Below are positions 45,878 through 55,025 of a stretch of DNA of 64,000 bases, piece by piece. Source of the DNA: Bacteroidetes bacterium HLUCCA01 (GTDB lineage Bacteria > Bacteroidota > Rhodothermia > Balneolales > HLUCCA01); assembly GCA_001314545.1 (NCBI GenBank), contig LIHN01000001.1, positions 1,009,946 through 1,073,945 of the forward strand, read 5' to 3'. Every line of letters begins with the position of its first letter. Position 1 is the stretch's first letter. The notes beneath the pieces were generated by a model that saw nothing but the letters and a program-made list of their open reading frames with translations, was not told where the DNA came from and searched no databases. The position numbers and the translations under genes were made by a program.

Positions 45878-47073
45878 TAATCGAAAGTTCGGGGGGTCGG
45901 CGTTGAAATAATCTCAAAGTCGTTCCCGGTGTTATTGGTGTTCCGCAGAATACGTCGACCATCAATAAACCGTTCGGTAACCCGACGGGCACTTTCAGCT
46001 GTGTATGTACCGGAGGCATAGATAAAACCGGCATCCAGCGAAGCAGGTATCCGTTTAAAGTTGCCATCCGCATCGCTGCGTAGTGCTTCAAATGCATCAA
46101 TTACCAAATCAACTGGAAGCTTCACTCTTGGCGGGAAAGTTGGAGAAGCATCCGGTACGGCTACCTTTTCGAGGGCATCAAAATCGTCGGTTCGGAAGAT
46201 AACCAGTGCCGGACCAAAAACCGGAACCAACCAGGTGAATCCACCCGTAAAATATACCCGCTCCATATTGGTCACATTTGGATTATCAATATCGCGGTCG
46301 TCATCACGCTGATTGTAGGTTTCGAAATCTGCATTACCGAGGTTAACCGGGCTATCCGGATTACCATTGGGGTCTGACTGGTGATTGAGGGCTGTCTGGG
46401 CAATCAGAATACTTCCTCCCGGTGCAATCGGATAATCGGTGCCGCTGCCAGGAACGCGCCAGACACTATTCAGATACACATGTTGTTGGTCGTCTTGAAA
46501 TGGTGTAGGTGTTGTATTTGGATTGATTTGACCGGACGCCCCAAAAATGTCTGCTATGTATAAACCATCGGCATAAAGTGTATCGGTAGAATTGTTGTAA
46601 ATCTCATGGAATTGATCCCAGAAATAATTCCCCCCAGCCGGAGTTCTTGAACCGGTGTAATACACTTCCTTAAATACAAAGTTACCTACAACCGGACCGC
46701 GTAAACGAATGGGTATGGCCGCATCAGACTCACTTAACAGGTTCTGATTCAATAGTTGAGCCGAGAGGGTGACTTCTTCGGAAGTGCCGGTAAGCTCAAA
46801 CGCCTGACCTGGCGTCAGGGTTAAGGTTGCAGCTATCGTGTAGGTTCCGGGTACGATATCTTTAAATTGAATCAACCCGTTTTCGTCGGAGGTTGCCTGT
46901 TGCGTGAACTGGTCGGTTATACTGGTTAAGGTAACCTCAACCCCGGGAGCAAACGACTCGGCATAGGTTTCAGGAAATAACGTCTGGAAAGTCAGATCTA
47001 ATTGGGTTGCTTTGTCACCGCTGCAGCTCCATAGCAACATTAAAGTGACACTAAGTAAGAGAATTCTTTTCAT
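45877..47073 (-). CDS. DUF4876-like surface lipoprotein
   Basis: 398 residues with lipobox L-W-S-C near residue 16. Residues of about 25-120 look like a carboxypeptidase-regulatory/Ig-type sandwich (FAPGVEVTLTSITDQF...IQFKDIVPGTYTIAATL). The rest contains NFVFKEVYYTGSRTPAGGNYFWDQFHEIYNNS, the signature part of DUF4876. Such proteins accompany TonB receptors and probably cap the barrel on the surface, as SusD does for SusC, though unrelated to SusD. It lies 39 bp after the receptor gene and overlaps the barrel gene by one base. Operon membership is clear; direct function unknown. Confidence 0.85.
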   Translation of the reverse strand: MKRILLLSVTLMLLWSCSGDKATQLDLTFQTLFPETYAESFAPGVEVTLTSITDQFTQQATSDENGLIQFKDIVPGTYTIAATLTLTPGQAFELTGTSEEVTLSAQLLNQNLLSESDAAIPIRLRGPVVGNFVFKEVYYTGSRTPAGGNYFWDQFHEIYNNSTDTLYADGLYIADIFGASGQINPNTTPTPFQDDQQHVYLNSVWRVPGSGTDYPIAPGGSILIAQTALNHQSDPNGNPDSPVNLGNADFETYNQRDDDRDIDNPNVTNMERVYFTGGFTWLVPVFGPALVIFRTDDFDALEKVAVPDASPTFPPRVKLPVDLVIDAFEALRSDADGNFKRIPASLDAGFIYASGTYTAESARRVTERFIDGRRILRNTNNTGNDFEIISTPTPRTFD

Positions 47074-47112
47074 GGATATGTTCTATTTGTGGTTTTTGAA
47101 CGGTAGGTGTGT

Positions 47113-49890
47113 TCAGTTGAATCGCCTGAGTTGAGCGGAAAAATCGAACCCGAAAAAGATGGGTTGATTACGCTGAATCAGAGTCTGGCTGCGAACCGAC
47201 CGATAAGCTGGTCGACTGGCAAAAATATTGTTGATGTAAACGGAGGTCTGCATGCCACGTCCCAGTGACTTGCTCACTCGCAAATTAAAAAGCCATAAGG
47301 GGGGAGGTGATTCCTGTAAATCGAATCGTTCACCAAATTGGAGCTGAAGATCCGGTATCCCATCCGGAGGAGTTTGCTGATCTCCCCAAAGCAACGTGTT
47401 ACCGGCTCTGTCTACCACTCCTATAGGCTGGGTTTGAATCCGGGTTGGTTGGTTACGATCCAGCCAGATAGTCTGTGCCAGAACAGTGAGAACCAATCCG
47501 GCGTCGGGTAACTGACCAATCAACCGAACACTCGTAGTGAGTCGGTCGCGTTCGGTATCGTAGTTACGGTATATGCCCAAAAATTCCGGAACAGTGGCTC
47601 CAAATAGCGGTGAGGTATTCACAAAGGTTCCGGTATCCCCTGCCCGGGAGTGAATCCATGCCGCTGATAGTTGTACTGAAATCGGTGACTGAAACATTCG
47701 GTCTGCCTCCGTTACCAATTCAAGCCCGCGATTCGTTACAAAGCGTGTATTGGCAGGCTGATCAACCATCCCTAAAAAAATCCGGGATTCAGGATTGTCG
47801 AAATCCACTTCGGGTGGACTTCCTGCCGGAAAAGCACCGGCGTGGTATCGGTCAAACTGTAATGGAACGACTATGCGGTCGGTACCATAGGCCCCATCAA
47901 TCTCTTCAAAAAATACACTCAAAAAAATGTCGGCATTTCGTATCTGCCACTGCAGACCTGTTTCATATTTGGTTGTGGTATACGCCGGCAAATTGGGCTG
48001 ATTGGTATCTACCAGTCGGGTAGACAGTAGAACAAGGCGTTCATCGGGGTTTTCGGCATAGTAACTAAAACTAACGAGGTCAAAGTAACGCGTTCCGGGG
48101 AACAGATAGGATAAGGTGGGTGCTTTCGTCATTTTCCCATACCCACCGTGCAGATGGAGGTCGGGCAGGATCTCAATGGAGGCATTCACACGTGGTTGGA
48201 GGTACAGGTCGTCGCGGGTTCGTTTTCTGCCGGATGTCTGAATAATATCGGCCCGAAGACCTACCTGTAGCATGGCAACCCTCCATCCTGCTTTCCCGGC
48301 AAGGCGATGATCGGCATACAGACCGACTTGAATGAGGGCCGGAATTTCGCTGAAGCTGCGCGGCCTGTCGCCTACATTATAATTTTGACGAGGCGGACGG
48401 AGTAAATCGAACTGACGACCAGTACCGGAGTTCGATTCATGCCGAATTTCACTCCCCGCTACGGCCAGACCCTGCAAGCCAGTGGTGGCCCATCGACCCG
48501 AAATCTCAGCCCTTGCATAATGGCTTACGGGTCTGCCCTGAACGTTGGTTTGATTCAAATATTCTACAGGACCAAAATCTCCGGGTGCCAATGTATCGCT
48601 GATGGATGTTGAGAGGGGGAAAAGTCCACCCCGCGTGACCATCTCCTGAAAATAGCTGTCTTGCCAGTCCTGCTGCAGGCGGTACACCAGGCGTAGACGC
48701 AGGTCGTTTTCTTCTTTGAATGTGTGTTGATGCTGGACATTGAGACGTAACTGACGGTCACGCGAATAGCGCTCCCGCTGATAGCGAATATCGTCCGGAT
48801 CTTTGCGGCGTTCATCCAATGTTCCCAGAAACGAAGCCGTAATGGTAGTAAACGTTGAAGGAGAGCTAAACCAGGGTTGTGTGTACGTAATTTGCTGATT
48901 CAGACGGTAGTAATTCTGTAGCTCCTCGCGAGGATCCTGTTGCGCAGCGCTCAGGTTCGATGCAATGGATATCCCCCTGCGGCGAACACCATCTCCAAAT
49001 CCGGTTCGAAACGAAGCTTCGGTCAGTGTAGGGGAGAAACGCACCTGTAACGCGGGACGCATAGCGCCACCTCGTGTCTGTACCAGAATGGTTCCTGCGG
49101 CCACATCACCGTGTCGTGCAGAGGGAATACCACGAATGACCTCCACACGCTCGATGAGATCAGCCGGGATATCGCGAAGGTCTGTGCCACGCCCTGCCAC
49201 GGAGCTGAATGGTGGAAGAGAACCGGGGGAAGCATTCAAGATGGTAACATCTTGCTGCAAGTTGGCATTGTTGCTGACGGGAGCTCCGTCAAGTATGATA
49301 CTGGTTCCCAAGGCATTATTTCGGGCCGCCTCAGCTGTAGTGGGGACTTGACGAATGAGGGCTTGCTGTGCACCCGAAAGTCCGGGATTAACGGCCAACT
49401 GACCGGGAATTAACTGCAGGATATCAGCCAGACTGCTGGCTTGCAGGTGATCTATAGCGGCCCGTTCTACCACACTTACAGAACCTGCCTCAGACGTGTT
49501 TCTTGAAGAACGGGCCGTTACTCTAATTTCACCGAGTTCCAGCTCTTGCCACGCCAGGCGTATGTGAACGTGTGTAGTATCTCCCTGAACAACAATTACG
49601 GCCTGCGTGCTACCATGATATGCCAGATGGCGCACCGACATGGCAGATTGTCCTGCGGGTAGTGCTCTGCAGAAAAATCCGTCAGCATCTGTAACTGCTG
49701 CTCGTTCTGCAGGCTCAAACCATACCACAACTCCGGCAACCGGATCATTATGCTCTGCCAGAACAGCTTTGCCACAAACAACTCCCTGTTGCGACTGTGC
49801 CACAAGAACCGGAACACGAATCAACACAATCAAGAGAAGAAGAAAAACTGGCTTATAAGAGAGTACAGTATATAAAATGTCGCGGTACAT
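47113..49890 (-). CDS. TonB-dependent outer-membrane receptor
   Basis: 925 residues. Signal peptide, then a carboxypeptidase-regulatory-like N-terminal domain (VVCGKAVLAEHNDPVAGVVV), a TonB-box-like stretch (LGEIRVTAR), a plug domain with DILQLIPGQLAV, ADLIERVEVIRGIPSARHGDVAAGTILVQT, and a 22-strand barrel ending in Phe-Asn. Such receptors import scarce metal complexes, cofactors or glycans using TonB energy. It heads a receptor/DUF4876/DUF6850-like operon. Two tandem palindromes (49941-49955 and 49958-49972) lie 51 bp upstream of the ATG and are shared with the divergent lipoprotein gene, pointing to control by the same repressor as the CobW-type gene. Receptor class very confident; zinc or metallophore as cargo is inference. 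Confidence 0.96.
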   Translation of the reverse strand: MYRDILYTVLSYKPVFLLLLIVLIRVPVLVAQSQQGVVCGKAVLAEHNDPVAGVVVWFEPAERAAVTDADGFFCRALPAGQSAMSVRHLAYHGSTQAVIVVQGDTTHVHIRLAWQELELGEIRVTARSSRNTSEAGSVSVVERAAIDHLQASSLADILQLIPGQLAVNPGLSGAQQALIRQVPTTAEAARNNALGTSIILDGAPVSNNANLQQDVTILNASPGSLPPFSSVAGRGTDLRDIPADLIERVEVIRGIPSARHGDVAAGTILVQTRGGAMRPALQVRFSPTLTEASFRTGFGDGVRRRGISIASNLSAAQQDPREELQNYYRLNQQITYTQPWFSSPSTFTTITASFLGTLDERRKDPDDIRYQRERYSRDRQLRLNVQHQHTFKEENDLRLRLVYRLQQDWQDSYFQEMVTRGGLFPLSTSISDTLAPGDFGPVEYLNQTNVQGRPVSHYARAEISGRWATTGLQGLAVAGSEIRHESNSGTGRQFDLLRPPRQNYNVGDRPRSFSEIPALIQVGLYADHRLAGKAGWRVAMLQVGLRADIIQTSGRKRTRDDLYLQPRVNASIEILPDLHLHGGYGKMTKAPTLSYLFPGTRYFDLVSFSYYAENPDERLVLLSTRLVDTNQPNLPAYTTTKYETGLQWQIRNADIFLSVFFEEIDGAYGTDRIVVPLQFDRYHAGAFPAGSPPEVDFDNPESRIFLGMVDQPANTRFVTNRGLELVTEADRMFQSPISVQLSAAWIHSRAGDTGTFVNTSPLFGATVPEFLGIYRNYDTERDRLTTSVRLIGQLPDAGLVLTVLAQTIWLDRNQPTRIQTQPIGVVDRAGNTLLWGDQQTPPDGIPDLQLQFGERFDLQESPPPLWLFNLRVSKSLGRGMQTSVYINNIFASRPAYRSVRSQTLIQRNQPIFFGFDFSAQLRRFN

Positions 49891-49940
49891 AAATATGGGT
49901 TGCTTTAGAAAAACAAACTTACGTAAGTTACCGCTTTAAT

Positions 49941-49972
49941 TGCAACATAGTTGCATATGCAATTTTGTTGCA
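49941..49972. promoter_or_regulatory. Tandem Fur/Zur-like operators between TonB receptor and lipoprotein genes
   Basis: TGCAACATAGTTGCA at 49941-49955 and TGCAATTTTGTTGCA at 49958-49972, centres 17 bp apart. They lie between the divergent starts at 49890 and 49991. The first matches the site at 52201-52215 base for base. Confidence 0.75.
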
Positions 49973-49990
49973 TCAACTAATCTACAAGTC

Positions 49991-50848
49991 ATGCAAAAAC
50001 TATACGTTATAGGTTTATTGGTTCTTTTTGTGAGCGGATGCTCTTCAACTAAAAGCGTTCAGACGGAGATACAGCACGCTGCTTCGGTCGGTGAAGTACG
50101 TTGTTTCAACCTGCTGCAGCTATCCGATCAGGATCAGATTCTAGCCCGTGAATTACTTTGGGAAGCGCTGGATGAAGTTGGACTATACACCATTTTAGAC
50201 ACCTTGAAGTCGGTGAGTGATGTACGCTCGTTTCGCGTTGCTGCTGTGGATGATTTTATACATGCTGATTCTTTGAGTAAGGTCAATGAGCAATTCGATT
50301 TTGACCAGATGCAGCGCGTTGTGAACGCTTTGCAATGCGGAAACACAAGGTTCATCATAACACCCTTTGCCGCAATACATGAAGAGCAGCGTTATTTTCA
50401 AATTCGAGTTGTAAACACATCTGTTCTCGATGAAGTGCTGCAAACCTACGCTGCATTTTGGCAAAACTGGGGCTTTGTACCCGGCAGCGATGCAGAAACT
50501 ATCGTGACCGTTGTTGAGTACGAATCGAGATTCAACCGGTTCAGAGGATACGGTTATCTGTATGGTTATCCGGCGCATGCTGTCGATTTTTTCGTAGAAG
50601 CTGCCAGAATACAACAAGATACCGGCGATTTTGTGACCAGAGACTTTGTACAAATACCGGCCTTTGTACGCGAAACAGGTATGTTCGTTTACGCGGTACC
50701 TAAGGGTCACGAATTGAATGCCATTGACCTGCAGCTGCGCGAGGCCGCCGTGCAAACACTCGAGCGCTACAAGGTTTATCGAACTTCAAACACATTTACA
50801 CACCCGGAGGAATTGATACGATACTGGCTTTCTGAGAATGGTAATTAG
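49991..50848 (+). CDS. Lipoprotein of unknown function in the palindrome-controlled block
   Basis: 285 residues from the ATG at 49991. The in-frame ATG at 49940 lies within the operator and would spoil the signal peptide. Lipobox V-S-G-C gives the lipidated Cys near residue 17. The mature protein is acidic, mixed alpha/beta, with a segment FDFDQMQRVVNALQCGNTRFIITPFAAI and aromatic-rich stretches (RFRGYGYLYGYPAHAVDFFVEAARIQQDTG). The middle part recalls small outer-membrane-associated lipoproteins that bind nucleotides or glycans only in general character; I do not recognise the family. It is divergent from the TonB receptor and convergent with the APC permease (15 bp between the genes). It could be a periplasmic or surface binding component. 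Confidence 0.75.
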   Translation: MQKLYVIGLLVLFVSGCSSTKSVQTEIQHAASVGEVRCFNLLQLSDQDQILARELLWEALDEVGLYTILDTLKSVSDVRSFRVAAVDDFIHADSLSKVNEQFDFDQMQRVVNALQCGNTRFIITPFAAIHEEQRYFQIRVVNTSVLDEVLQTYAAFWQNWGFVPGSDAETIVTVVEYESRFNRFRGYGYLYGYPAHAVDFFVEAARIQQDTGDFVTRDFVQIPAFVRETGMFVYAVPKGHELNAIDLQLREAAVQTLERYKVYRTSNTFTHPEELIRYWLSENGN

Positions 50849-50863
50849 CAACGTTACATCAAC

Positions 50864-52165
50864 TTACCTTGCTCGTTGTGTGAACCACCAAAAAGCAGTA
50901 CCTACTGCAAGTACTATCAGACCGGCAATCACTTCAGCCGGTCTGATGAATACCAAAAATCCCATAAACCATACACTGACAAAAAGAAAGACTATCTGCG
51001 GGATTGGATATAGCGGCGATTTAAATACAACTGACTGGTGAATGTTGTCACTCGAAGCTGATGCTTGTACCCGAATAACCACAACAGCTGAAACGGCCAG
51101 AGAGGCGAAGAACTGAAGTATAAGCCCGCTGTAGATCAATACCTGCTCAAACGTTCCGGTGAGTACATACAAACAAGCTATTGCTGCCTGAAACCATATA
51201 GCCCGTACCGGAACCTCACTACCGGGCATGGTTCGTAGCCAGTTGAGGGCTTTATAATCGCGTGCCATGACCTGAACCACACGCGGTCCGGCCCATGTCA
51301 TGGCACTGATGCTTGAAATTAGCATTACACCAATGGCAACACTCATCCACCGCCCACCGGCTTGTCCAAACAGGGCCGTTCCTGTAAGCTGACCTATCTC
51401 CAAATTGCCTTGAAGCGCCTCAAGTGGATTATGACGTAAAAAAACAAGATTCAAAGCAATGTAGATAAGGCCAACAAACAGCGTGCCTCCCAAAATAGCT
51501 ATCGGGATATTTCTGCCCGGGTTCTCAATCTCTTCGGTAATGTACGTGGCAGCATTCCAACCCGAGTACGAATAGGTTACATAGAGCAAGGAAACGGCAA
51601 ACGCTGAGGTAAACAACTCAGGCTTCCAGCTATCATCCCACAAAAGGGCAGATTCAGATGGTGAAATGTAAAATCCGGCGGCAATTAGCAGCAAAATCAA
51701 TATCACTTTGAGAACAGTAGTACCATTTTGCAACAAGCTGCTCTGTCGAATGGAAAACGAATGTATCAGCGCGATAATCAGGATTATAGCTACTGCAACT
51801 ACAGTACCGTTCATTCCGGTATACATGTGCGTGTACCCATGAAATGCCATAGCTGCAAGGGCGACCGGTGCGGCAAAACCAACGAACAGCGAAACCCATC
51901 CCGACAGAAATCCCGGTAAGGGGTGATAAACATGGGTTAAAAACGCATACTCTCCTCCCGACCGCTTAACATGAGTTGCCAGTTCAGCATAACTAACGGC
52001 TCCACACAATGCCAGAATCATTCCTAACACCCAGATCCATATAATGGACCATGTATTGTGTATATCTACTACCTGATAACCCAGACTGGTAAATACACCG
52101 GTTCCTACCATGTTGGCAACCACAAGGCTGCCAGCTGTTACCCATCCAATTTTACTGCTCTTCAT
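50864..52165 (-). CDS. APC-superfamily permease under the shared palindrome
   Basis: 433 residues with about twelve membrane helices. Helix 1 carries VVANMVGTGVFTSLG, the glycine-rich substrate-binding unwinding of the APC fold. SGGEYAFLTHVYHPLPGFLSGW and ITEEIENPGRNIPIAI fit the conserved loops after helices 2 and 6. It should import or exchange amino acids or small amines. The palindrome TGCAACATAGTTGCA (52201-52215) lies 36 bp upstream of the start and is identical to one of the TonB-receptor sites, so metal status probably controls it. Uptake of His, Cys or a metallophore fragment would fit such control (speculative). Its end is 15 bp from the convergent lipoprotein gene. Confidence 0.9.
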   Translation of the reverse strand: MKSSKIGWVTAGSLVVANMVGTGVFTSLGYQVVDIHNTWSIIWIWVLGMILALCGAVSYAELATHVKRSGGEYAFLTHVYHPLPGFLSGWVSLFVGFAAPVALAAMAFHGYTHMYTGMNGTVVAVAIILIIALIHSFSIRQSSLLQNGTTVLKVILILLLIAAGFYISPSESALLWDDSWKPELFTSAFAVSLLYVTYSYSGWNAATYITEEIENPGRNIPIAILGGTLFVGLIYIALNLVFLRHNPLEALQGNLEIGQLTGTALFGQAGGRWMSVAIGVMLISSISAMTWAGPRVVQVMARDYKALNWLRTMPGSEVPVRAIWFQAAIACLYVLTGTFEQVLIYSGLILQFFASLAVSAVVVIRVQASASSDNIHQSVVFKSPLYPIPQIVFLFVSVWFMGFLVFIRPAEVIAGLIVLAVGTAFWWFTQRAR

Positions 52166-52196
52166 ATCGTATCATTAAAAATACGATAAGGTACAG

Positions 52197-52367
52197 CTAA
52201 TGCAACATAGTTGCACTTATTTCGAAACCCCCATCGTTCTGGTGCGCAAGAGTATATTCAGGGTAAAATCCCAGTACCAGCGGGATGATTTCCTTGTACA
52301 GATTAAACATATGATGCACATCCTGAAGCCTGGCAAATCCGGTATCGGTGGCCGCTTTCCGCATCAT
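52197..52367 (-). other. Possible small ORF or gene remnant (56 codons)
   Basis: MMRKAATDTG... runs in an open minus-strand frame with balanced, protein-like composition (VHHMFNLYKEIIPLVLGFYPEY) to a stop at 52197. The frame is open upstream only into the aldehyde dehydrogenase 3' end, and there is no clear start signal. It could be the tail of a lost gene. The permease operator lies inside its last codons. Weak evidence. Confidence 0.3.
52201..52215. promoter_or_regulatory. Fur/Zur-like operator upstream of the APC permease
   Basis: TGCAACATAGTTGCA, identical to 49941-49955. It overlaps the last codons of the small open frame at 52197-52367 on the same strand as the permease. Confidence 0.7.
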
Positions 52368-52393
52368 GGCGTCATCGAGGCGCTCAAATAATC

Positions 52394-53776
52394 CTACACA
52401 ATCCGCCGAATGACATCGAAGTACTTAAATGGTGGATATCGGAAAACGATGTCGACCAGCGTGGGTGTGGTCAGTACGCTGCGCTGATGGCTGAACGCGA
52501 GGAAGCTCTCGCGCCCGTGATAGCGGCCCATGCCGCTGTTGCCAACCCCTCCGAACGGCAAATAGTGATTGGCATTATGCATGATGGTGTCGTTGATGCA
52601 GGCCCCGCCCGAGGAGGTGTATCGCATAAACTGGTCTCCCTGCTCTGGATCGCCAAAATAGTACAGCGCCAGCGGCTTTTCGCGCTTGTTCACGAATGCA
52701 ACGGCTTCTTCAAGGGTGTCGTAGCCAATTACGGGCAGGATGGGACCAAAGATTTCATCCTGCATTACCGCCGCATCCGGTGCAATATCGTCGAGAATGG
52801 TCGGCTGGATGTAACGCTCACCGGCATCCGTATCCCCGCCGAGCCGGATTGTCCCCTGCTCCAGATACGAGGTGAGCCGATCATACGCCGCATCGTGAAT
52901 AATCCGTCCGTAATACGGACTCTGACGCATATCGGAGCCATGCATTTCCTCCAGACTCAGCCCTATGCGACGGATGAGGGACTCTTTGAGGTCCTTCTGC
53001 ACCAGTACATAGTCCGGCGCGATGCAGGTTTGTCCGGCGTTGATGGTCTTGCCCCAGGCTATGCGCCGCGCCGCAACCGCCACATCGGCATGGATATCCA
53101 CAATGCACGGACTCTTACCGCCCAGCTCCAGCACCACCGGCGTGAGGTGTTCAGCGGCCGCTTTCATCACTACCTTACCCACAGTCGAGCTGCCGGTAAA
53201 AAAAATGAGGTCGAACCGCTTACTCAGCAGGATTTCGTTGGTGGGACGGCCACCCTGCACCACCGCCACATGAGCCGGATCAAAAACTTCATCCACAATT
53301 TCTTCCACGATGCGGGCCGTGTGCGGAGCATCTGGGGAAGGCTTGAGCAAGGCACAATTTCCGGCCGAAACAGCTCCGATCAAGGGATTCATCACCAACT
53401 GAAAGGGATAATTCCACGGGGATATAATCAGCGTTACACCCAGAGGTTCGTACATCACCACACCGGTTGAAGGCAGCAGGTGCATGGGCGTGAGCGTACG
53501 TTTCGGACTGGACCAGCTTGCCAGATTCTTGCGATGCAGCTCGATTTCCTGCTGCACAATGCTGATTTCTGTGAGGTAACTCTCCTCGGGGGACTTGTTA
53601 AGGTCACTAAGCAGGGCACCGGCAATATCTTCCTTGCGCCGACGAATAACCTCCGATAACAGGACCAGTTTCTGTGTGCGAAACCGGATATCGCGCGTGT
53701 TGCGCTCGGCGAAAAAAGATCGCTGGGCTTCAAGCAAGGTATCGATGCGGGCTTCGCCGGTTTCGGAAATGGTCAT
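52394..53776 (-). CDS. Aldehyde dehydrogenase (class 3-like, NAD(P)-dependent)
   Basis: 460 residues, the short length typical of class 3/fatty aldehyde dehydrogenases that lack the N-terminal extension of class 1/2. Catalytic Cys251 in NAGQTCIAPDY, general base Glu217 in VLELGGKSP, and cofactor-site FTGSSTVGK. ISPWNYPF is the family's Asn motif. The C-terminal FRYPPFKYFDVIRRIV is a basic/aromatic tail like those of membrane-associated members. It oxidises aldehydes to carboxylic acids. It starts 21 bp after the short-chain dehydrogenase stop, so the two likely form an alcohol-to-aldehyde-to-acid pair. Confident in class; substrate chain length inferred. Confidence 0.95.
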   Translation of the reverse strand: MTISETGEARIDTLLEAQRSFFAERNTRDIRFRTQKLVLLSEVIRRRKEDIAGALLSDLNKSPEESYLTEISIVQQEIELHRKNLASWSSPKRTLTPMHLLPSTGVVMYEPLGVTLIISPWNYPFQLVMNPLIGAVSAGNCALLKPSPDAPHTARIVEEIVDEVFDPAHVAVVQGGRPTNEILLSKRFDLIFFTGSSTVGKVVMKAAAEHLTPVVLELGGKSPCIVDIHADVAVAARRIAWGKTINAGQTCIAPDYVLVQKDLKESLIRRIGLSLEEMHGSDMRQSPYYGRIIHDAAYDRLTSYLEQGTIRLGGDTDAGERYIQPTILDDIAPDAAVMQDEIFGPILPVIGYDTLEEAVAFVNKREKPLALYYFGDPEQGDQFMRYTSSGGACINDTIMHNANHYLPFGGVGNSGMGRYHGRESFLAFSHQRSVLTTPTLVDIVFRYPPFKYFDVIRRIV

Positions 53777-53797
53777 GAGCAGGGTATTGGGTTCTGA

Positions 53798-54937
53798 TTA
53801 TGCGCGGTTTGTGGAGGGTGTTTCGATACCGGTACGATTGGGTTCACTCTGGTATGTACCTTTGGTGGCCCCATGCGTTGATTCAACCATGCTATCGAGC
53901 CCATCAGTTAACCGATTCGCACATTGTGATGGATTGGTTTGCCCTTCAATTAAAGCCGAACTATCCGGCAGCTGTTCAGAAGGGGTATACTGAATGGACT
54001 TCGATTGAGCATTGCCGGCGAACTGTTTGTCGGGCAAAAGCTCCGAATCAGCTGATTTTGCTTTACCATGATCTTTCGGCAAAGGCTGCCTGATTTGGGC
54101 TGCATCCGTTTTACGCCCCTGAAATCCATCCATCGTACGGTAGATTCCGCACACATCGCCAATAAACCAGTCAAAGAAGCGAACGGGCAACAATCCCTGC
54201 GCCAGTCGAACCAGGTGCATATTCCAGGGCAGGCTTACCCATGCGCGGTTTCGTTCAATTCCCCTAAGGACTTGCGCAGCAACATACTCGGGCTCCAACA
54301 AGGGTATCCAGGAACGCACCCCGTCAAACATCCCGGTTTTGATGTAAAACGGCGTCACGGTGGTCACGCCAACCCCGGATTGCTGTCGGCGAAGCTCCAG
54401 GCGGAGGCTATCAGACCAGCCGGAAGCGGCCCACTTGCTGGCGGCATATACCGCCATACGAGGATTGGATATAAATCCGGCCGAGGAGGATATCGTGCAG
54501 ATATGTCCGCTGTTCCTGCGAAGCATATCCGGCAGAAATGTACGGGTTACCAGCATGGGCGCCATGGTATTCACTGCCAGGGTTCGCTGCATGTCATCTA
54601 CATCCTGCTCATGAAAAAACCCGTTACCGGTTACGATTCCAGCGTTGTTCACCAGTACATGCGGCAATCCGACCGATGCATTTACCTGCTCCGCCGTCTT
54701 CGCAACCGCATCCGGATCTGATACGTCCACCACAAATCCATGTACCCGACCAAGCCCGGCAAACTCCGCCAGAGTCTGGTTGATGGAATCTGGGTTCAGA
54801 TCCCAGATAAGTAATGTGGCACCTTGCTCCAGCACCATACGCCCCATCAGTTTCCCGATACCCGAAGCGCCGCCGGTAATCAAAACCCGTTTATTGGTGA
54901 AATAGTACATGGTAGATTGAATGGATTGATGATGCAT
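53798..54937 (-). CDS. Short-chain dehydrogenase/reductase with disordered C-terminal extension
   Basis: 379 residues. Classical SDR core: TGGASGIG for the dinucleotide, NNAG, catalytic Ser in ISSSAGF, and YAASK carrying the Tyr and Lys. After about residue 270 there is a 100-residue polar, low-complexity tail (Gln/Ser/Asp/Thr-rich) absent from ordinary SDRs of about 250-280 residues. An alternative ATG at 54910 would remove nine residues and still keep the fold. Expected to oxidise or reduce an alcohol/carbonyl pair with NAD(P)(H). It precedes the aldehyde dehydrogenase by 21 bp, so shares its substrate pathway, perhaps long-chain alcohols. Upstream lies a large hexamer microsatellite. Confidence 0.93.
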   Translation of the reverse strand: MHHQSIQSTMYYFTNKRVLITGGASGIGKLMGRMVLEQGATLLIWDLNPDSINQTLAEFAGLGRVHGFVVDVSDPDAVAKTAEQVNASVGLPHVLVNNAGIVTGNGFFHEQDVDDMQRTLAVNTMAPMLVTRTFLPDMLRRNSGHICTISSSAGFISNPRMAVYAASKWAASGWSDSLRLELRRQQSGVGVTTVTPFYIKTGMFDGVRSWIPLLEPEYVAAQVLRGIERNRAWVSLPWNMHLVRLAQGLLPVRFFDWFIGDVCGIYRTMDGFQGRKTDAAQIRQPLPKDHGKAKSADSELLPDKQFAGNAQSKSIQYTPSEQLPDSSALIEGQTNPSQCANRLTDGLDSMVESTHGATKGTYQSEPNRTGIETPSTNRA

Positions 54938-55025
54938 ATACCAAGGCGCGCAGCCCGGCGATTCCGGGTGCAGTACAGTGCCTGTACCCCCGGGTCAAAA
55001 CACATTGACGGGAGTAACCTGTATT

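Noticed and set aside
52487..53470. 327-codon plus-strand frame opposite aldehyde dehydrogenase
   Set aside because: The minus frame carries the catalytic Cys and Glu motifs; the plus frame does not look like a protein.
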